Source of the DNA: Spirochaetota bacterium
GTDB taxonomy: Bacteria; Spirochaetota; Spirochaetia; Treponematales; Treponemataceae
Assembly (NCBI GenBank): GCA_023398165.1
Contig: JAEWSQ010000007.1
Coordinates: 124,001 to 188,000, forward strand
Reading direction: 5' to 3'
DNA length: 64,000 bases
Shown: positions 61,180 to 64,000 of the stretch, one piece after another
How the letters are laid out: every line of letters starts with the position of its first letter
Numbering within the stretch: position 1 is the first letter of the stretch
The notes under the pieces: generated by a model
The model's input: the letters and a program-made list of their open reading frames with translations, nothing else
Told to the model about the DNA's origin: nothing
The model's database searches: none
Program-made: the position numbers and the translations under genes

Positions 61180-62106
61180 ATGACCTTTGCCGGAATAACA
61201 CTTTTCGGATGCATAACATGGATTACTGCCGGGCTTTGTGTTTTTATGTTCCCTGCTGCAGATTCTCTTGCAGCGGGCAGTTCATTTTCGGCTGCGATCT
61301 GGCTTATACCGGTAATCGGTACTGCTTCCTATATCCCCTGGCTTTTACCGCTAGCTATTAAAGATCATCGGCCGAGAGTGCTTTTATTCTCAGTTCCATT
61401 CTCGCTTTTGGTGCAGCTGGTTATTACGGCAGCAGGATCCATTATTGTTCATCGTGATTATATTACCCTGGCTTTTCAGACTATCTGCATTCACTATATT
61501 CTGTTTGTATATATTACACCTCATTTTTTAAGCCGTTTTTTTTTCCGTCACGGGGAGCTTCTTTATTCCTTTACAAAAGCCATTATATTTTTCTTTTTAA
61601 TGTGGATACTTCTGATGGGATACGCCATCGTTGTTCGTGTGGAACCGCGCTGGATTCCTTCAATTGCATATAATATTATAAATCTGTGTCTTTGCTTTTT
61701 TCTGTATGTTACGAACCTCGGTCTGCATACAAGAACAACAAGGGAATTACTGGTAACCCCCTCGCATCTTATATTGGACCATCTTGATATTACCTCTCTT
61801 TTTAATCCATCCGTGATGCCGATAGTTTATTCATTGCTGCTCGGTAAGGGAGAATTTCACTTCACGTGCAGGGATGGACAGAAAATTCTTGGAAAGAAAA
61901 GCGATGTGTGCGATTGTTCCAAGGCCACACTGTGTGACCGGTATAAATATTTATACAACCGTATTCACGAGGTTAAACGTGTTTTTTCCGCCCTTCGTCT
62001 TGGCGTCATTCTGGATCCTCCAAAACGGCGCGATATACTTACCGACGGATGGATATTTCGTCTGGATTCTTCAGTAACCATAATCAGGGTGGATGAACCG
62101 CAATAA
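61180..62106 (+). CDS. Membrane protein with six TM helices and C-terminal Cys motif
   Basis: The 308-residue protein has six hydrophobic helices (about 1-185), the sixth being IPSIAYNIINLCLCFFLYVTNLGL. A soluble region of about 120 residues follows, with 'FTCRDGQ' and 'CDCSKATLCDRY'. The clustered cysteines could bind a metal or be structural. The family is not recognised. The topology resembles a membrane sensor with a small cytoplasmic domain. AAGGA lies seven bases before the ATG. Confidence 0.7.
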   Translation: MTFAGITLFGCITWITAGLCVFMFPAADSLAAGSSFSAAIWLIPVIGTASYIPWLLPLAIKDHRPRVLLFSVPFSLLVQLVITAAGSIIVHRDYITLAFQTICIHYILFVYITPHFLSRFFFRHGELLYSFTKAIIFFFLMWILLMGYAIVVRVEPRWIPSIAYNIINLCLCFFLYVTNLGLHTRTTRELLVTPSHLILDHLDITSLFNPSVMPIVYSLLLGKGEFHFTCRDGQKILGKKSDVCDCSKATLCDRYKYLYNRIHEVKRVFSALRLGVILDPPKRRDILTDGWIFRLDSSVTIIRVDEPQ

Positions 62107-62247
62107 ACAGTCCCAATCTTGAGGATAAAATCGGTATAGAATCTTGTTACGGTGATGATGCACATGAGCCCGTAAGGATGCATTAATAGTTAATAGTGTA
62201 TAGTAACGGCTCTTTAGAGGCCATAATTCTTTGAGTGATATACAAAA

Positions 62248-62280
62248 AAGGACTATACCCGCTTTACCGGTATAGTCCTT
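62248..62280 (-). terminator. Terminator of the right-edge gene
   Basis: AAGGACTATACC and GGTATAGTCCTT form a perfect 12-bp stem; on the minus strand a T6 run follows. Confidence 0.88.
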
Positions 62281-62306
62281 ACTACATGAATTATGACAGA
62301 ATTTTT

Positions 62307-64000
62307 TTAGTAAATTTCAATATCTCTCAAGAGGTATGTTTCAGACAGCGGAGTGAACGCAAGCGTATCTATATCTATACGGCCTCCGATTACGCCCGAT
62401 CCTTTTACACCGGTAAAGTATAAAATGTTTCCTTCAACAGAGAAACTGATAATTTCCAGTTTTCCATTCTCAGCAACATTAGCCAGAAGATCAACAGGTA
62501 CAGCCGCAGGACTGGTTAAATCGAGCTTATACAGCTTGTGGTATCCTGTTTCAAAAGAATCGCTGTCAAGCAAACCGTCACGGAAGAATAACGTATTGCC
62601 CTCTATGAGGAATGATACAGGATTGTAATCAGAATTGTTAAGAGCAGGAATTATTTCAAGAGTTTTTGAGCCGTCCGGTTTTAGAATTTTAATCGGTCTC
62701 ATAATACTCGAGGAACCGCCCCACATATTGCCGCCGATGATTGCCCAGCAGGCTCCTGTATTATCGTAATGGAGAGCGCTTACATTTTGGAAATTAAGCC
62801 AGTTAATGTTATTATCTTCCTTATATTTTCGGAAGGTTAATCCGGGTGTGCCGTCAGCCTTAACGAAATAAGTATTCAGGAAATAATCAGGATCGTTTCC
62901 TCCGCTTGTTTTTTTAAGTTCCGATTCAATGAAAACCTTTTTATCAAAGAAAGCTTTGAGTGATTCATCTCCAGGGGCATAGGTGGAATATTTGAACTGT
63001 ACAGGATCTATGAAATATTTTTCTGCATATGACAGGAACTCGGCTGTTTTAGGAGTTCCGTCGTCATTAAGCCAGTATTTATTGACGGAGTATGCATTAC
63101 TTGAAAATTTTGCAGGATCTGTCTCCGCAAAAATCGGAAGCAGCTGATAGGGAGCATTTTCAAGTACTCTTGTACTCGTTCCATTATTCCATGTATCCCG
63201 TATATATACAACCTTAATTTTCTTCTTTTGCTCATCGGTCAGGTTGTCGTAGTACGTTTTTAGAGTATAGGCGGGATCCTGAATATCGGCCAGGGTTGTT
63301 TTAACCGTGTCAAGAAGAAGAACGGTCGATGTATCGGTAGAGTCTGTTGAAACAAAAGCAAACTTATCCGCACTCTCTATCGGCATTAAGTTACGTGAAG
63401 TGCTTCCTCTTTTAACCCAGTCATTTTCAAGCGGTTCTTTAAGAACACTCAATGAAACCAGCTCCTGCCACTTTGACTCCTGAAGTTTCCAATTGAAATC
63501 CGATACACCCATGTAGTACGTGGTTGTTCCGTCAGACATTGCAAGGTAGGTATTATAACTGCTGTAGCAGTCAAAGTACCCGTTTACATAGGTTTTGTTT
63601 TCCCACTCAGAAAACCATTCATTATAATCCACCTGGAACCAGTCGGTACTTGAATCAAATAAAGGTTCGTAGGTAAGTTTCTGATCGCTGACTACATTTG
63701 CTCTAAGAAGTCCGTTAATACCGCGGATATTGTACCCGTTTAATATAACATTCTGGGGTGAAGCATTTGCAGGCGATACTTTGTAGCCTCTGACCCATGT
63801 ATTGCTGTTTGAAGAATAGAAAACGCGAACAGGATTTTCAACATCATTAACAGGATACATGCTGAAAAAGCTTGCCTTACTGTTGCCTGAATAACGATCC
63901 CCCTGTACAAATAAGCGGAGCCCGTCGCTGCTTACTTCAAAATTGGTAAACTGGGTGCCGCTTAATGCGGGGGTAATGGGAGTATTTTCTTTTGTTGAAG
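62307..64000 (-). CDS. Partial large exported-looking protein, 5' end outside window
   Basis: The frame stays open from the stop near 62307 to the right edge of the window, so at least 564 residues are encoded and the start lies beyond. An internal ATG at 63860 is probably not the real start. The sequence is rich in Ser, Thr, Asn, Tyr and Asp, with repeated short beta-strand-like blocks such as 'YKLDLTSPAAV', 'NILYFTGVKGSG' and 'GNTLFFRDGLL'. This fits a beta-propeller or solenoid-type extracytoplasmic protein. The family is not recognised; the N-terminal signal cannot be seen. Confidence 0.75.
   Translation of the reverse strand, partial: STKENTPITPALSGTQFTNFEVSSDGLRLFVQGDRYSGNSKASFFSMYPVNDVENPVRVFYSSNSNTWVRGYKVSPANASPQNVILNGYNIRGINGLLRANVVSDQKLTYEPLFDSSTDWFQVDYNEWFSEWENKTYVNGYFDCYSSYNTYLAMSDGTTTYYMGVSDFNWKLQESKWQELVSLSVLKEPLENDWVKRGSTSRNLMPIESADKFAFVSTDSTDTSTVLLLDTVKTTLADIQDPAYTLKTYYDNLTDEQKKKIKVVYIRDTWNNGTSTRVLENAPYQLLPIFAETDPAKFSSNAYSVNKYWLNDDGTPKTAEFLSYAEKYFIDPVQFKYSTYAPGDESLKAFFDKKVFIESELKKTSGGNDPDYFLNTYFVKADGTPGLTFRKYKEDNNINWLNFQNVSALHYDNTGACWAIIGGNMWGGSSSIMRPIKILKPDGSKTLEIIPALNNSDYNPVSFLIEGNTLFFRDGLLDSDSFETGYHKLYKLDLTSPAAVPVDLLANVAENGKLEIISFSVEGNILYFTGVKGSGVIGGRIDIDTLAFTPLSETYLLRDIEIY

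Noticed and set aside
1..64000. tRNA, rRNA, prophage or transposase genes
   Set aside because: No cloverleaf, rRNA core sequence, integrase, transposase or phage structural gene was recognised by eye; a dedicated search could still find a missed short RNA.

Overview
The window looks like a chromosomal segment of an anaerobic, host-associated spirochaete of the Treponema type. The evidence is family content and not a database match. Markers include an AsnA-type asparagine synthetase, a grpE-dnaK-dnaJ block followed by two SpoIIE-type phosphatases and a STAS protein, a full Rnf complex, a LacI-sensor/GGDEF protein, a degenerate EF-G paralogue, a lipoprotein with InlB-type and BspA-type repeats, and many spirochaete-style lipoproteins. 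No rRNA, tRNA, phage or transposase gene was recognised. Base composition is moderately AT-rich and even.

Layout. 1-4.1 kb: end of a two-helix membrane protein gene, then a 1180-residue repeat lipoprotein followed by a structured non-coding tail. 4.4-8.8 kb: thioesterase, DUF1622-like membrane protein, PHP phosphoesterase and the methionine importer metNIQ. 8.9-10.4 kb: a large unknown protein. 10.5-15.5 kb: rnfCDGEAB on the minus strand. 15.7-19.8 kb: an exported beta-barrel-like protein coupled to a seven-repeat protein with a C-terminal OmpA domain. 19.9-24.1 kb: LacI/GGDEF regulator, MarR regulator with a divergent membrane protein, a palindromic repeat array, and ppnP. 24.3-26.3 kb: asnA and an overlapping unknown gene. 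26.3-35.2 kb: chaperones, two phosphatases, STAS protein and a VanY-like peptidase. 35.2-44.2 kb: threonine aldolase, a metal-site-less adenine deaminase homologue, leuS, a chromate-transporter pair, an SPFH/NfeD pair and deoD. 44.2-50.9 kb: chemotaxis receptor, hydroxyacid dehydrogenase, nucleotidyltransferase/manA pair and the EF-G-like protein. 51-52.5 kb: an AbiE-type toxin-antitoxin pair. 52.7-64 kb: coiled-coil protein, parE/parC, membrane proteins, icd, a MITE-like element, and an incomplete large protein running off the right edge.

The most informative signal crosses the whole window. At least eleven genes have no recognisable Shine-Dalgarno sequence and instead carry a promoter whose -10 hexamer lies 6-9 bases before the start codon, usually with a -35 box 17-18 bases further upstream. 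Their mRNAs should be leaderless or nearly so. Other genes, mainly operon-internal ones, have clear Shine-Dalgarno sites. Other points worth checking are the adenine deaminase pseudoenzyme, the EF-G paralogue that lacks the catalytic His, the 79-bp palindromic array that begins on a stop codon, the perfect 14-bp palindrome in the abiE promoter, and the barrel/OmpA repeat pair.
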